A stretch of 64,000 bases of DNA from assembly GCF_003590095.1 (NCBI RefSeq), contig NC_039478.1, positions 372,001-436,000 of the forward strand, read 5' to 3'. Each line of letters starts with the position of its first letter. The stretch's first letter is position 1. Under the pieces are notes generated by a model, which saw only the letters and a program-made list of their open reading frames with translations, was not told the origin of the DNA and did no database searches. Origin of the DNA: Trichoplusia ni (lineage: Eukaryota > Arthropoda > Insecta > Lepidoptera > Noctuidae). A program made the position numbers and the translations under genes. This document shows, piece by piece, positions 1 through 13,300 of the stretch.

Positions 1-1077
1 AAAGTCTTAATATCAAAGTGGAAGTGTGAATGCCAAGTTTCCGGGCCACCGTTTGCTGACATACGAATTTGAAGCTTATTCAAAGAAGTGATTTCAAGTT
101 TCTCGCAATGAAAGCCGAAACACTTAATTGCACAGGAGAAGCCCCTGTCGCCGCGGACTAAGGCGCACTCAAATTATTTGAGTCGAGGAAGTTAGTTGCT
201 GTTGAGGTGAAGAAGTTCATTAGATATTCAGAGTCCCATTATTTGTGCGCCACCGACTGCGTCCGCAAGGAAAAGTTACAGCTGAAGATTGATTTCAGTG
301 ACAATCTCCCGACTTTAATAGTTCCCGACTAAGTTTGAATAAAATATTGAAATTAATGCATGAGCATAAACCCGTGGGAAAATCTATCTTTTAGAAAAGT
401 AGATTTTCAAAATTGATCAAACAGTGAACGGATACGAATATCCAGGTTAGATTTTTAATTGAAATTTCAGGAGGAAAACCTGACCGATTCAAAATTCACT
501 TCGTAAAGTGAATATTTGACTTGTGCTAGTTCCTACGTGTTCGGATGTTTGTACACATGCAATTGGACGAAATAGAATTTGTGTGACTAGAGTTGTTTGT
601 AACGCCAGTTTGGCAATATGATAAAGGATTTACACTATATCGAATTAAGGCGTTTAATATTCCATTTTTTTTTAATAAAATTAGTAGACGGAGACAGTCA
701 TGAAGATTTTAGTACGTTATTAAAGTAGAATGACCACATACGAGCGCATTTAAAAGAATAAATGATTGAAATAATTTATTATGTGAGCGGAAAATTTAAA
801 TAAAAATGTCGACAAATTCAGGGGTCCCTTTTAAAGTGAGAACAATTGTTGTAAAGAAATGCAGAGAATTTCCTGGACTGGCCTTTTCAGGAATGTATCC
901 GGATCGATCTGAACATGCCAACAAGCGGCATGCATGCATCGGATAGCTCGGTTCAATCATTTTTGAGGGAGCTTTTCAATTGACACTCAATATAATCTCT
1001 AGTGGTACTATGAACGGATATGCAAAAACTTACTCGAAACGCCATTTTGAGACAACTATGAACAAGTTAAGCTGACT
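1..1077. other. Non-coding stretch, no gene recognised
   Basis: No supported gene. Around 880-990 a stretch is open for about 40 codons behind a cag acceptor-like site, but it has no donor or partner exon. I see no TATA box, SINE or long repeat here. Confidence 0.5.
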
Positions 1078-1358
1078 CGCCTGTTGGTCTAGTGGTTAGT
1101 GACCCTGACTGCTATACCGGAGGATAGAGGAGGAGGTTCGGTTCCCACCCAGGACAAATGATTGTGTGGTAAGGCGTTCATTTGTTTTGTATCTGGGCGT
1201 AAATTATCTATATTTTGTGTGTATTTAGAAATATATCTGGGGGCACGGCTGTGCCCCCACCAAGTCGTAAGAATGTTTATCAGTCGTCTAGTACTCATAA
1301 TACAAGCTTTGCTTAGTTTGAGACTAGATGGCGTTATGTGTATCACACTATTATTATA
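1078..1358 (+). mobile_element. tRNA-derived lepidopteran SINE
   Basis: The head carries an A-box-like TGGTCTAGTGG near 1085 and a B-box-like GGTTCGGTTCCC at 1135-1146, the internal RNA polymerase III promoter of tRNA-derived SINEs. The body continues through 'tatctgggcgtaaattatct' and 'atcagtcgtctagtactcat' to 'gactagatggcgtt', a tail I recognise from SINE copies in many moth genomes. It encodes no protein and is mobilised in trans by LINE machinery (family knowledge). A GC-rich hairpin at 1239-1258 looks inserted relative to other copies I recall. No clear target-site duplication was found. Confidence 0.85.
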
Positions 1359-4300
1359 AACGCGAAAGTATGTACGTAAGAGTTTATTTAAGTGTGTATG
1401 TACGTTTATTATCTCTTCACGCCTTAAAGGCTGGCTTGATTTCGATTTAATTACCTATGGACTACTTGAGTTAATCATATTTCACGACTAAAATTATAAA
1501 TCACAACGGTGAATACAAAGCTTCAGAAATAAGCCTATCTTTTGTGGTCGTCTAACAATAAATATCCGCCATACACGAAACCAATAATTGGACAAGCGAA
1601 CGAGATGGTACACAGATAGGACAGCAAATACCTGCCTTTGACCTGTCTCGGGGGTTGGCTCTGTTGCCTTGATAGCACGTCACGTGAAGCGTCCGGTTAT
1701 AGCGTCCGTGAAGCGTGACATAGCCTTTAAGGTGCAACGCCATTGAATCAATTGACAGGAAACTATGTTATACAATGCCCAGAACACTCCAACGCAACGA
1801 AGATTTATGTTATTATTTCTAAAGCATCTAAAACCTGTTTTCAATTCTCGACGACATCACGGCTCATTTGTAAATGAATTACAAAAAATTTAGGGACGCC
1901 AAACAAAAGAGGTTTAGTGTACCTCCAAGTCTGTACATTTAGTTCAAAATGAACGAGCGCCCGACTAACAGAACTGAAACATCCCGGCAACCGGTGAGCG
2001 CCATACACTCGTTGAATTTATGTCCACACAAATTGCTTAATTGAGGAAAAGGCTTTTGTTTGTTCTCCTTTTTGCGCACGGAGGGTCAATGGGCCGGAGT
2101 AACTACTGCTGCTCATGTTACTGCACGTGGCTCTACAGACTTGACAGGTTTATAATTAAGCCCAAGTTGAGAAAATACCTAACAATGCTATGTCGAGCCC
2201 TAAATTGGGGTGTAAACGAAACAAAGCTTGACAATGCCTTTTGTACAGTTTCACGATATCGTCATATTCAATGTTCATTATATTTTATCTTGACACGGTA
2301 CTGATGACTAGTTTATTTTACGAATGCGTTCTCACGAATTGTTTTTACGATAGACAAATTTGTTATATAGTACTCCAAGAGTTGTTTGGATACAACCTAA
2401 TGTTAAACGGGGTTATTCAAATTCTTAACATTTTGTTCTACACATACTGGCGTGGTGCCAGTAAATGAACCCACTCGACTATCTTGCCTGTGAGTTATGA
2501 CATCAATGCAACCTCATCATACGCAGCGCTTGCGAGACCGTTTATTCGCAGAAATAAGCTATGATCAAATAAACGGGCTTACGTCCTCAAGATCTTAAGA
2601 GTTTACAATTGCTCGATTGTAATACATTCATGTCACGGCGATATATTTTTAACTTATTGCATTTTACTGTGGAAAGCTCAGTGCGCAATCATTCTGTTAC
2701 GACGAGGGTTGTCGTAAAGAGACTAGTTGGAAACTTTACAGCCATGCTACGTTCCCAACAGTTAAAATTGTCCACATCTAAAAAAGTAATATTAAAGTAG
2801 GTACCTACGTATAAAACTGTGTAAGTTGATACGGTTTTAAAATTCTTTCTGAACCACCAAGTTGTTTTAACGAATTGTTTCAACATTTTTAGACGCTGGC
2901 GAAGAATTTATATAAAATCAGTTTGGAAACGTAGTTAAGAATAATAAGCTGAGTTACGTATAGAAACATGTTTCTTTTTTATAAAATTTTAAAGGATGTT
3001 GGATTGTTTTTAACTCCTTTAACGACTCAAACCGCACATGATTCTTACAAAAAGTCACAAGACTTATTTTTCATTTCGACGTGAACCTAATGTCGCGTGT
3101 CGGGTTGGTTTTGTAATTTATCGTGTGCACAAGTTTGTGACAATTAGCGAAATTACTTTTTCGATGTTCTAAGTATCTTCACAGTTATTCATCGAATACC
3201 TTCATCACTATTATAAAGTCATTCTTATCTTTTATGGCACAGCTTTATACAGCCTGACTGTTTTATTGTTTTCGTAACTCTTTCCCAGACATAGCAACCA
3301 GAAACCTAAGGCTTTTTTTTAGAAATACATTTTATAAAGCCTTCAATTTCGTGATTCTAACTTAATTAAGAAATATATTATGATATTGCAGTCAAGATAT
3401 TTTTAGTATCAATTTTCGACGTCCAAAAAGACAAACTTTTAGAAGTAAAAAATCCTATATAATTACATGATGCAGCCACTAAAACGTTTGGGTAGTTCCA
3501 CGATCAAATTACTTCCCCACTAATTGAGTTCTGACGCACGATTTTTAATGTACATGCATGTTCCATCGCAAAAAGGGTTTTCTTTTTATTTTATTACATT
3601 GGCCTTTACGTAGAGTTAAGCCAGTCAATATGTGACATTTTTAACGGTATTAGTGTAATAATATTTTGTTTGCTCCGACCTTATTAGTTGTACCTAATAT
3701 TAACAGCTTGAAGTGAAAGTGGGATTCAGATTAGTGTATGCTTATCAGGTTAGCTGCTCTAAAGAAGGATAAAGCATACCCCGGATGAAGCCGTTGAGTA
3801 ACATAATCAAATTTTGTTGCAGGTTGAAAGCCCGAGTTGATATAGAGTCAGGTTTAAAAAAATAATAACTCACATCGTAAAAAGTGATTTAAAACGCTGT
3901 GTTACACATGGATTAGAAAAAGTGCCCAATATTTGATTATGAAATCCATATAATACCGTAGACGTAGCACGTAACCATATTTCGTGACACAAGACAGTCT
4001 CATACGATAACCTTATTATCGTTATAAGGTTATCTTTGTTTTTACGTCGCAAATCTAATGCGGAAGCCGTGGTCAAAGGAACATAACGAGAAAAATATCA
4101 GAGCACTGGGCGGAGGATCTGGCCAAGATCGTTTTAAATCCGTGACTTCTTGGGCCACATTAAATCACCTCGGATTTTTGGATAAGTTACGGACTCCGGC
4201 GGGACCAATTGTAATCGTGGGCTTAGATTTCATTCGGGCGACGGTGCTAGCGAGAAAGAAGATATGGGAAAGTGTTGTGAGATTTAAGCCCACTCGGTTA

Positions 4301-4900
4301 TAAAGTCGGTCGTTATTACGTCGGTGGGGTGAAGCCAGGTCGGGGGAGGTACGGGCGCGATGTGTAGTCCCGAGGGCCAACAACGATAACTTTTCTAGAA
4401 AGTAGAAAATTCACCGTGAAGTACTGCCAAGGTAAAGTTTTATGTAGCCGGATACATACATATAGGTAAATGATTTTAGATACAATATATCTTCTACGGA
4501 GAGATTACTTTTCTCGTTGCTCAACACGCCAAAATACAAAATTTCACGGAGAAATTTTAAATTAAATATAAATTCCGACTTTGAACATGGCATGTTGATA
4601 CTCGTGAGCTTAGTCATCCGTAAGTTTTGCAGTATTAAATATGGAGGAAGTTAAGGGTAGCTACTTTGGACTGAGTGTTGAAACGCCTTTATCTAACATT
4701 TGACCAGACAAAGTTAGTTCCGTCAGTATGTACCGTAGTCATTATCTCAAGTTTCAAAAGTCGCACAAAAATTCGCGCAAAAAAATTGAAGTCGCACATG
4801 AAAGAGTGCAACAACACATTTCAATGCGTTTAGATTCCATAGTCATGAGCTAAAGCAATGGTTCACGTTGGTCTGCTCTTGGTAACTTAATCGTTTGTTT
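1359..4900. other. Non-coding stretch with short ORFs only
   Basis: No gene is supported. A GC-richer patch at 4060-4390 is open on both strands (81 and 72 codons) and contains an imperfect inverted repeat around 'gtgggctta' (4217-4290), but matches nothing I know. A perfect 11-bp hairpin lies at 4006-4034. A patch at 1660-1720 repeats 'cgtgaagcgt' twice. Confidence 0.5.
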
Positions 4901-5116
4901 TCTCAACATTTTCAGGAAGATTCCTCACCTATTCAGCATCTTGCGCTGTCGCCAAACCTTCCTCGATATTACTCTCACCAATATCATCTCTCCATTACCG
5001 CATTAAAACGCCCAAATTTGATTAGTGTATGTTGCAGCTCAAGTAAACGATTTTAACAGTTCAGCAACAGAATCCCGGCCGTGTATTAATTGCCTTTTCA
5101 CATTGAGCACTCACAC

Positions 5117-5145
5117 TCGACGCCGAGCTGCCACCGCTATTTATA
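5117..5145 (-). promoter_or_regulatory. Possible minus-strand TATA promoter
   Basis: On the minus strand a strong TATA box, TATAAATAG, occupies 5145-5137. An initiator-like TCGAGTG puts the A at 5117, 28 nt downstream, which is the usual insect spacing. The sequence after it is GC-richer than its surroundings and purine-rich, as a 5' leader could be, with possible donors (gtgag) near 4978 and 4927. No convincing coding exon follows within the window, so the driven gene is unknown. The TATA/initiator pair could be chance. Confidence 0.3.
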
Positions 5146-5523
5146 CGTCTGTAACACGCAAAAACAAATTGTTTATTCGAAAAATTCACTTCCTAAACAT
5201 TTTTAAATTTCGCATTTTTTTTTGTACTTTGTGATTTTGAAACAAGAGTTTTCAAGAGCTTCTACTTGATAATGTATTATGTTCACTTTTGAGACTAACG
5301 AAATATCTCAAGAGTGGGTGTGTTACTTGTAATATTTATTTTGGTGCAGATTTGATTATTAGGTATGTGTCCTTAATTTTATTTATTAATTATGTATTTT
5401 AGAGCAATGTAGAAATTAATAAATAAGATACCATCCAAAAAGTACGTTTCAGTTTACTTTATTGTAATAACCATTGAACTAGATCAAAAACAATATTTTT
5501 TTGTTACATTATGATTATATTTA

Positions 5524-5779
5524 ACTAGCTGTTGCCCGCGACTTCGTCCCTGTGGGTATAAGATATAAGTTATGATTTATACCTGCCCTGTTTTTTCTCA
5601 CATTTTCCTTTGTATCTTCGCTCCTATTAGTCGCAGCGTGATGGTTTATACCCTAAAGCCTTCCTCGATGAATGGTCTATTCAACACAAAAAGAATTTTT
5701 CAATTTGGACCAGTAGTTCCTGAGATTAGCGCGTTCAAACAAACAAACAAACTCTTCAGCTTTATATATTAGTATAGAC
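5524..5779 (+). mobile_element. Interspersed repeat, 'actagctgttgcccgc' family, copy A
   Basis: Starts with ACTAGCTGTTGCCCGCGAC and ends with a short (CAAA)n run plus 'ctcttcagctttatatatta'. Nearly the same sequence recurs at 42064-42325 (same strand) and 48043-48292 (opposite strand), so it is a dispersed repeat. The family is very common in Lepidoptera; I am unsure whether it is a SINE or the 3' end of a non-LTR element. The open frame across it is not a gene. Confidence 0.85.
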
Positions 5780-7997
5780 ATAGATTTTAAACCAGTGCAT
5801 TTACTGTTGTTTATATTCCTATGTTACGTTTACTTCATGCAGCAAAACAATGGATAATCTGTGGGTTAGCAACTAGTCGTACATATGTAAAGCTTCGCTA
5901 TTAATTATTATCAAACTCAATCCATATCCTGTACCAAATAACTTAAGGACATTGTCCATTTCGTGTAAGCACATACTTGCACATGAACATTCCATACTGA
6001 TACAATTCGCAAAGCATTCAGCTTAATCTGTTACACGGATACATTTTATAACAAGTAGGCTTTCAACCTCATCTTCACTTTGATGACGTCACTTATTGGA
6101 GATCTTTGATTAAGCCTCAATCTTCCCTCGCATCTGGCATTTGACGGTTCTTGTACAAGTACCCCGTAGATGCGATTAAGCACTGTTGTAATATCGGATC
6201 TGATGTATTGCGTACCTGTTCCAATCTATCCGTTCACTTCATTTTAAATAAATGTAGTCGAGCATCCAGACCATTCAGTTTCGACTATTATGTCGAAAAT
6301 GTGTATAACGAATTGGATATATTTTAATTTTATTTGAAAATGCTCTTGTTTTTTTTTGTATTTATTTACGTTATTTTGTCGACTTGTTATTTATACGTTA
6401 CATAGGATAGCGTTTGCTTTTTGAAAAGTTTTCAATCTCCTGAATATCAAAACGATTTTTAACTTCACTACCAAATGACCCTAACGAAAAAACAGTCCCA
6501 CTAAATTTTTCTTCTTGAAAAAGTCTACATACCTACGTTTCCCTGACGTGCCTTAACTACTAGCGATTTATTTATTATTAAAAATGTTTAAACGAGGCAC
6601 ATGCTGCTTCGTTGACAAGTTTAAGTCTTTGCTTACCTTTACGGCGCCCAAGCCGCCACCGCGCCACTGGGATTGCAATTACAATTTGCACGTATTTATG
6701 TATACAGCGGCAGCGAAATGTGTGAATAACATTATATTAGATACTATTATGCAGAATATAGAATGTATTTAACAACTAGACAATTGTTTTAATTGTGACT
6801 TTATGAGTATTTTCCGACATTAAACTTGAAACGTTGGATTTAATCAACCGAGTTTTTGGATCAATAAGATTTCGAATAATGTTTTGATGGTACCATAGAA
6901 TTATTTCATTAAACTAATATAGGAACTAGTGAGGATATTACAACTTGGTATGTTATTTGGTACACAAATACAAAACATTTTTTTTTAACTTTATAGACAG
7001 TATACTTACACAACGAACTCTATAGCACTGCCTATACCCAGATTAAGAGGCAGCTGATTAAATTTCCCAAACACAACTTCAAAACTTTCAACACCAAAGT
7101 AATAATTACGACATAAACCCTTTAATATAATACGGTCCTCATCGTCATACCTCTTGAAAACTGAGACACACTTGATTATCTTGACCGCCCCTTCTACAAA
7201 GATTAGCATAACACGCCAGTATCGTATTTAACAAAATAGTAATATACGGAGAATAGAATACATGAACTTTATTACTATTAATAAACACTGCTTAACTTTA
7301 ACTAATCTTTGTGTCTCTACTTTTTACAGATCATTTATGTCTCAAAACTAAATTACCAAGCTGTATAAGATACGTACTTAAAAAAATGCAATTTAATTTT
7401 GCGATGATTGTAAAGACAACTAAGGTGTGAATAATCATATATTCTTTTGTCATAATCAAATTTTTCATTTTCTGCGTACCATTACTTATATTATCGCTTA
7501 AAATATGTACTGTAAACTGTGAAAACTACCTCCACTACTAGGCCCTCTCTTACTATGCACGCTGGAAAGTAAATATATAAGAATTATAAAGTAAACCTTT
7601 GGCACTTCCAAGTCTAAAGTCCCTTGTATCACTTGAAATGTTAGTATGCAAAAATCGTGTCGAATAGCAAGTCTAGTGCAGTAAATACCCTGTTATTTCC
7701 CACGGGTGGAGAGCAAGAGTTGACACGGACAGGCCCTGAGTACGCTCAGAATGTCAAGCTAGTATAAACATTCGGCGAACCGCACACCCGAAAGAGATCG
7801 ATGCTGCTTGCCTTACGTACAAGCTCATGGCTTATGGAATAAACATAGGTGGTTCGCGAAGCTAAGATATTTATGTTGTCAGTCAAATTATTTGTAAGAG
7901 TAGTGGAATATTGAACGTGTCAGATTTCTTCCATCATTTGGCTCTAACTCTTATTAAGATTCGTATGCTTTTTACGGAACGTGATCCTCGAGAACTA
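5780..7997. other. Non-coding stretch
   Basis: No gene supported. It contains a perfect CRE-type octamer TGACGTCA at 6084-6091 and a short GC-rich patch at 6640-6670. Otherwise AT-rich sequence with short chance ORFs. Confidence 0.5.
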
Positions 7998-8130
7998 AAA
8001 TTATAGCTGAGTGGTTGAGATCACGTGTGCTGGTTCGATTCCAGCGTAGGACAAGCGTCTGTGTGATTTAAATGTTTGTCAAACACAAATCTTTGCGGCA
8101 GTCGTTGGTCGCTTCGAGCCAAAAAACAAA
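7998..8130 (+). mobile_element. Decayed tRNA-derived SINE head
   Basis: 'gagtggttgagatcacgtgt' followed by 'tggttcgattccagcgtagg' gives A-box and B-box spacing like the SINE at 1078. It continues into 'tctgtgtgatttaaatgttt', also SINE-like. The 3' body is lost or unrecognisable, so this is a fragment rather than a tRNA gene: no acceptor stem can be folded. Confidence 0.5.
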
Positions 8131-10160
8131 TTCCTTTTGTAGTCTTATCTAGTTTGATTAGAACATGAACAATTACTCGACAACTACTATAACTATCCTG
8201 TCAGCTTTGATTGCACAGCCTGTTGACAAATACGAGACTGAGAAATATCATATCGCTCATCAATAACCGGTCTGTGTCGAGTTTCTAGTTTCAGACATTA
8301 ATATACTCGGCTTAATTGATCACACCTTCTGGCGTCGAGAAATACATTCCTGTACGGTATTTGTCACATGCAATGTGAAACTGTTTTGCTACTGCATAAT
8401 AAATAACCCTAAATGTTACGGTGTGAAATCTTTTTTCCTACATTTTAGCGACCGATAATACTGAACTAATATTTCCGTTTCAGCAAAAAGGTGCTTATAT
8501 AAACTACTTATATCAGCTATGAAGTGGCTGGTACACGTTCAAAAGAAGGTAACAAATAAATAGAAATCACACTTTAAAAACCACTAAAATAAGAAAAAAA
8601 TATCAAATATAGCATGAATAAACTTCATTAGTGATTCAGAAGCTTCCCGTTTGTGAGTCTAACTCTCCGAGTGTTATTTTACATTTAGATCTTTTTTGAC
8701 AAACCGAAATAAAAAAATTGCCTTCGTAACACGCATAGTGGTGTAAGTAAATAAACGGATGGCACCAACATTATCCTTTGTAAAGTATACTAACAGTAGG
8801 GTTGATGGGTATTTTAAATGAATTACTTTTAATTATGCCCTATTTACACATTTTCAAAAGGGTAAGTACAATATTTTATTGGCAAAGTCGAATTTTGATG
8901 ACTTTCAGGGCTGTTTGCTTATTTATAGATAAAATAAAAGTGGACTAATATATCAAGATGTGTCGGCCATCAGTAGTTTAGGAGGAACATAAAATATCAG
9001 GAGCTTTCCTCAGAGTAGCCGGGCCGGGCAGCCCTAACATTCGGCCATACCGTACATCACTGTGAAACAAGTTGGGTAACGAAACGGCCCTGTTAAATTA
9101 ACGTGATTGGTCAGCGAGTGTGTGGGCTTAGTGCCCTATTACCCTGATCCGCTGGGCTACGAGAATACTACGATTTAACAAAGGTGCGGCTGAATTTTAA
9201 AGCCGTGGATATAAGCGTTACTTTGGACAAAATATGAAGGTAAACGCATGGCATGGATTTTTGTTAAAAGTACATCAATTTGGGAAAATGTTGCTTTAGG
9301 AAACACAAGCGATAATCAACCAGAAAACAATAGAGTATAAGGTTGAAATTTGGAGTTACACTATCGAGCAGTAGACTAGTAAACATACATATTGATTACC
9401 GTTTACCTCCTTATAGGTTCCTATCCGAGATACAACAGTTGTTGGGTAGTTACTCTACACGGCATCCTAAAATAAGCGGATCACACGTGCGCAAACTTCG
9501 TCTATGACGAACTTTGTTGGGTACACGGAAGCAAGGCCCGCAGTAATATTAGACGCCATCCATTATCATCATCGACCTTGAATAACTTACAACTGGCGAA
9601 ATATAAACGAGGAGCTTCTTCACAATTTTTCCTCTGGATTCAACTAATAGATTAAAAAAAATAGACCAAATGCATCAAAGATACGAAGAAATTTATGGAA
9701 ATGGGGGAAGGTTAAATCACTAATTTACTCACTTGTCGGTAAATAAGTGTGCTGATAAGTGACGTCACGCCTACATTTCAAAGTATTGTAACATCGTCAT
9801 TGTTTGTTAACGCGATAGTAGAACATATTTATGTTTCTGATATTTTCTTTGAAATATATCTCACATACATACTTGTCTTTTCCGTGTCCGATTACATCGA
9901 CACGTTAATTATATATTATGAAAATTGTATGTAACTGTTGCTAATAAATTCAAAATAACAACTATTTCAGTTAGTGACAGAAAGTTTCAATCGCAATCAT
10001 TGTTTTGTTACATGTTTTTCAAATAGTGGAATTCGTCAAAATATACTGTATTTTGGAGTCATAAAATTTCCTTTAATATATGTATTTCATTTAAAACTCT
10101 AAACGAAATCTGCATAATACACAACGTGTTTGAATGTTGAAAAACTCGTTATTGCTACAT
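8131..10160. other. Non-coding stretch
   Basis: No gene supported. A GC-richer patch at 9010-9200 has no long open frame. A second perfect TGACGTCA lies at 9760-9767. Confidence 0.5.
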
Positions 10161-10310
10161 TTTAGGGTTCCGTATCAAAAGGGTATAATCGGGACCCTAT
10201 TACTGTGGCATCGACGTTTGTCCGTCGATCCGTCCGCCAGGCTGCATGTCATGAACCTATACAGCTAGACATTATTTTTTCAGAAGACGTAGGTATATTA
10301 CTATCACAGT
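10161..10310 (+). mobile_element. Truncated repeat, 'ttagggttccgt' family
   Basis: Begins TTTAGGGTTCCGTATC, then 'gggaccctattact', 'tccgtccgccaggctg' and 'tgtcatgaacc...agctagac', an order familiar from an abundant lepidopteran short interspersed repeat. The usual end ('gactcgcacttggccggttt') is missing, so the copy is 3'-truncated or decayed. A fuller copy lies at 57481. Confidence 0.75.
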
Positions 10311-13300
10311 TCATAAAGTCATAAATCTCATAGCTGATCATTATCTTTAGAAAATCTTTTAATATTTAGGTAGACACGGAATCCTGTCGAGAGTTGCTTA
10401 ACCATTTTTTACTAAAACGTGACATCACACGTTGCATCCGACACAAGGGTGCTTCACTCTCCGGCTATTTTCAAAACAGTTTTGTAATACGTCGCAACAC
10501 GTTCTTTGAATGATGAAAAAAAGATTAAAGTATTAGAGCAGCAGGTATTTCCGAAGCTCTGCAACAGAGTTGCAAGTGCTCAATTTATAGAATGCCCGTT
10601 AGTATCTCTTCATATTTCAAAAATACGTCGTGTTCGCCCGGCAATCTGTTAACAAAGGGCATGTTTTTTAAAACCAGCGCCAAAATTTGTAGCTGTATAT
10701 AATGTATAAAAGTGTAAAAGCCTTTTGTATATATAAAAAGAAAAAAAAAAACATTATTTGAGTGTAGCAAGCTGATGTCCTATATACCTATTTGTGAACG
10801 TAAAAACTAAGTAATTTGGTTATAACACTCAAACATCACAAACTCGCAGAAAGATCTAAGAGAAACAAATTCATAAAACTGCGACCATATATGATCGCTG
10901 ATAACCAACCCTGTTTGGCAATAATGAGTAGACTATTCTTTAATCAAGTTTCTACTTTCTAAATGCCAAATAAATTTTAGCAGTAACAGAAAATCTAATT
11001 TATCGCTGACCTTAGAAATGTATTAAATATTGAACAATGTACGTACGAACCACGAACGATATTCCGTTTTAATAAAACTTTTGGCTTTTGTTTCCTTAAT
11101 TGAAATCAAATTTCAAGAATGACACAGCTGCTACATTGGTTTCCGTCCGTAATTCAAAATTAGTTTTTCCTTTTCTAGAATCCATCAATACACTTACACC
11201 AATTTGGAAATGAAACGTATTTCGGAAGTTTGTTTTTAACCACAACGGAATGGAAGTTGTTTGATCGTGTGTCAGAAAATCCGATGCCCCTTGTAACTCG
11301 AGAACAGCTGAATCGGTATCGATATAGTTTTCTGTCACAGGTTTGTAATTATGGTGGCCGTCACTCACCAAGGATAGTGTGCCATTTATCTCCAACATGG
11401 TTCGATCGATTTCGATACGGATTTCTATTCACCTGGTTGCAAAGAGTGCTTGATTCTTAGATGATCATCTCATGAACAAAGGTGGCTATTATGTGGTAGT
11501 TTGAGTTGGCTGCTTACTACCAGTTAAGGGTTATAGTAAAAAAATATAATTATGGCTCCTTTTTAAACGTTTAATTTTACGATACTAGAAAAAATACTTC
11601 ACACAAATAATTTGTATTTCCTAAACACCCCTCTACTTCATGTCTGAAGGCTGATCCGCATCAAAAACAGTCTCTTGCATAAGTTGAGTTTTTTTAGCAA
11701 TTATACGTAAACATGTTCTCTTTTGTCGCAATTAAAATCTACTTTCCAACCAGCAATCGATTCTATCTCTCGATATACATTAAAATAAATACTGACATCC
11801 AGAGAATATAGCCGCTTTTGTAATAAATTTGTGCCTGCACTGGTAAAGCTTTATTACCGAAAAGTGCATTTCAAGATTAAATCCCGGCCTATACTGATGA
11901 ATTTTTCACCCCAAAAATTATTGCAATATCCTCTTTGTATTTGCGAGGTTGTCTCTTTCACACTATTTCTTTCTCTCTTTCAATACTCGGGAAGAGTACA
12001 AGACAAATGTGCAATGACCGCGCCCACGCTTTCGGCACTCGTCTATTGTCAATGCCAGAAACATTTGAGGGTCAAAATGTGAAAAAAATGAGCCGACGTT
12101 TGTGTCTGGGAGTCTTCTTGCATGTGACTTGAATGTTCGTTAAACCCCCCACGATAACAAGATTGAATTCGCTAGATCGGCAGTTATTAAAAAAAATATC
12201 TATCCAAACAACATTTTTTTAACGAATCTTACAATTACGTACCTCCATTACCATGCTCAGCTATGACCTAAACTCTGACATGTTTCCTAGCATGATTATA
12301 GCTTAATAATAGCTCTCTACACAAGTTTTAATACCCTCTTTACTAATTATAAAACCCAAGTACTAAAGTTCATCTGCAAAGAGTTCGTTTCACTTTTTGT
12401 GCACTTCATCGAACACGCTTTGCTGCATAATCTTGATGTTCTTAATATCGTTTTGCCTTGACTGAGTGACGTCACCCAAGAAAGCAAAAAGGCCAAAAAG
12501 ATGCGTTCCCTAGCTCCGGCCCTGGTTCCATGGCTCGTTACTTATTGCTAATAAAGCTTCACATGCTGCTCAAACACTTTGAGAAAGAGTAAAAATGTGT
12601 GTGGTGAAACAAGGCTTTCAGTAGCTCAGCGTTTTGCAAGGTGAATTCGTCTTGTGTGCTATAGCAATACTCTTAATACCTGAAAACATTTAGGAATCTC
12701 CATTCGCTTTGATCTTCTTTCCATTTCGAATTGTGCTTTTTTTTACAAAATGCACATTAGTACCTCGATTGAGCATAATTGTCCCTTTTTCAGTCTCACT
12801 TTAGAGTCTAAATTCCCAAACAAAGGAATTTCCGAAAAAAAACAATTCAAAATCAAGCAATATATGTGTTGTATAACGACGGCAATGTTTAGTATTATTG
12901 GTGCTTACAGACATACTTTATATGAATGAGTATAAATCTCCATTCCAAAACTCCATAAGTTTCTCGTAAATACTGCAATCATACACAGATACATCATAAA
13001 ATCGTTCAAATCATTTATACTTAGCTACGAGTTCTACTTAGCAATAATCGTAATATTTTATTTTAATTAAATTGCAGTTCCAATAATTTTATTCTCATAA
13101 AGTAAGTTATCAATATTACGAGCAGATATCGGAATGCGCTCAAAGGCACCCGCCTATTAGCAATTATGCTCTTATACCCTCGGCTTGAATACGATCCAAT
13201 CAATTCAGTTCAAGCAGCTTGACGGAGAATTAAATCTTTAAAAAGCTCTTGCTTTACTTTATTTATGCGTTTATTGTAACTAAATTAGTATTTTTCAATG

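Noticed and set aside
880..992. Protein-like 42-codon frame behind 'ccttttcag'
   Set aside because: Short, with no donor, poly(A) signal or recognisable motif.
1085..1150. tRNA-like A and B boxes (also at 8010, 32300, 39970 and 44820)
   Set aside because: They are heads of SINEs: no full cloverleaf or acceptor stem can be formed, so they are not tRNA genes.
4916..5026. Possible 111-nt plus-strand exon between a good acceptor and a GTATGT donor
   Set aside because: All three frames are open because the sequence is pyrimidine-rich, so openness is not evidence of coding.
11096..11460. ORFs of 100 (minus) and 76 (plus) codons on both strands of one GC-richer patch
   Set aside because: Neither strand can be preferred, no family is recognised, and strong donor-like sites interrupt the minus-strand frame.
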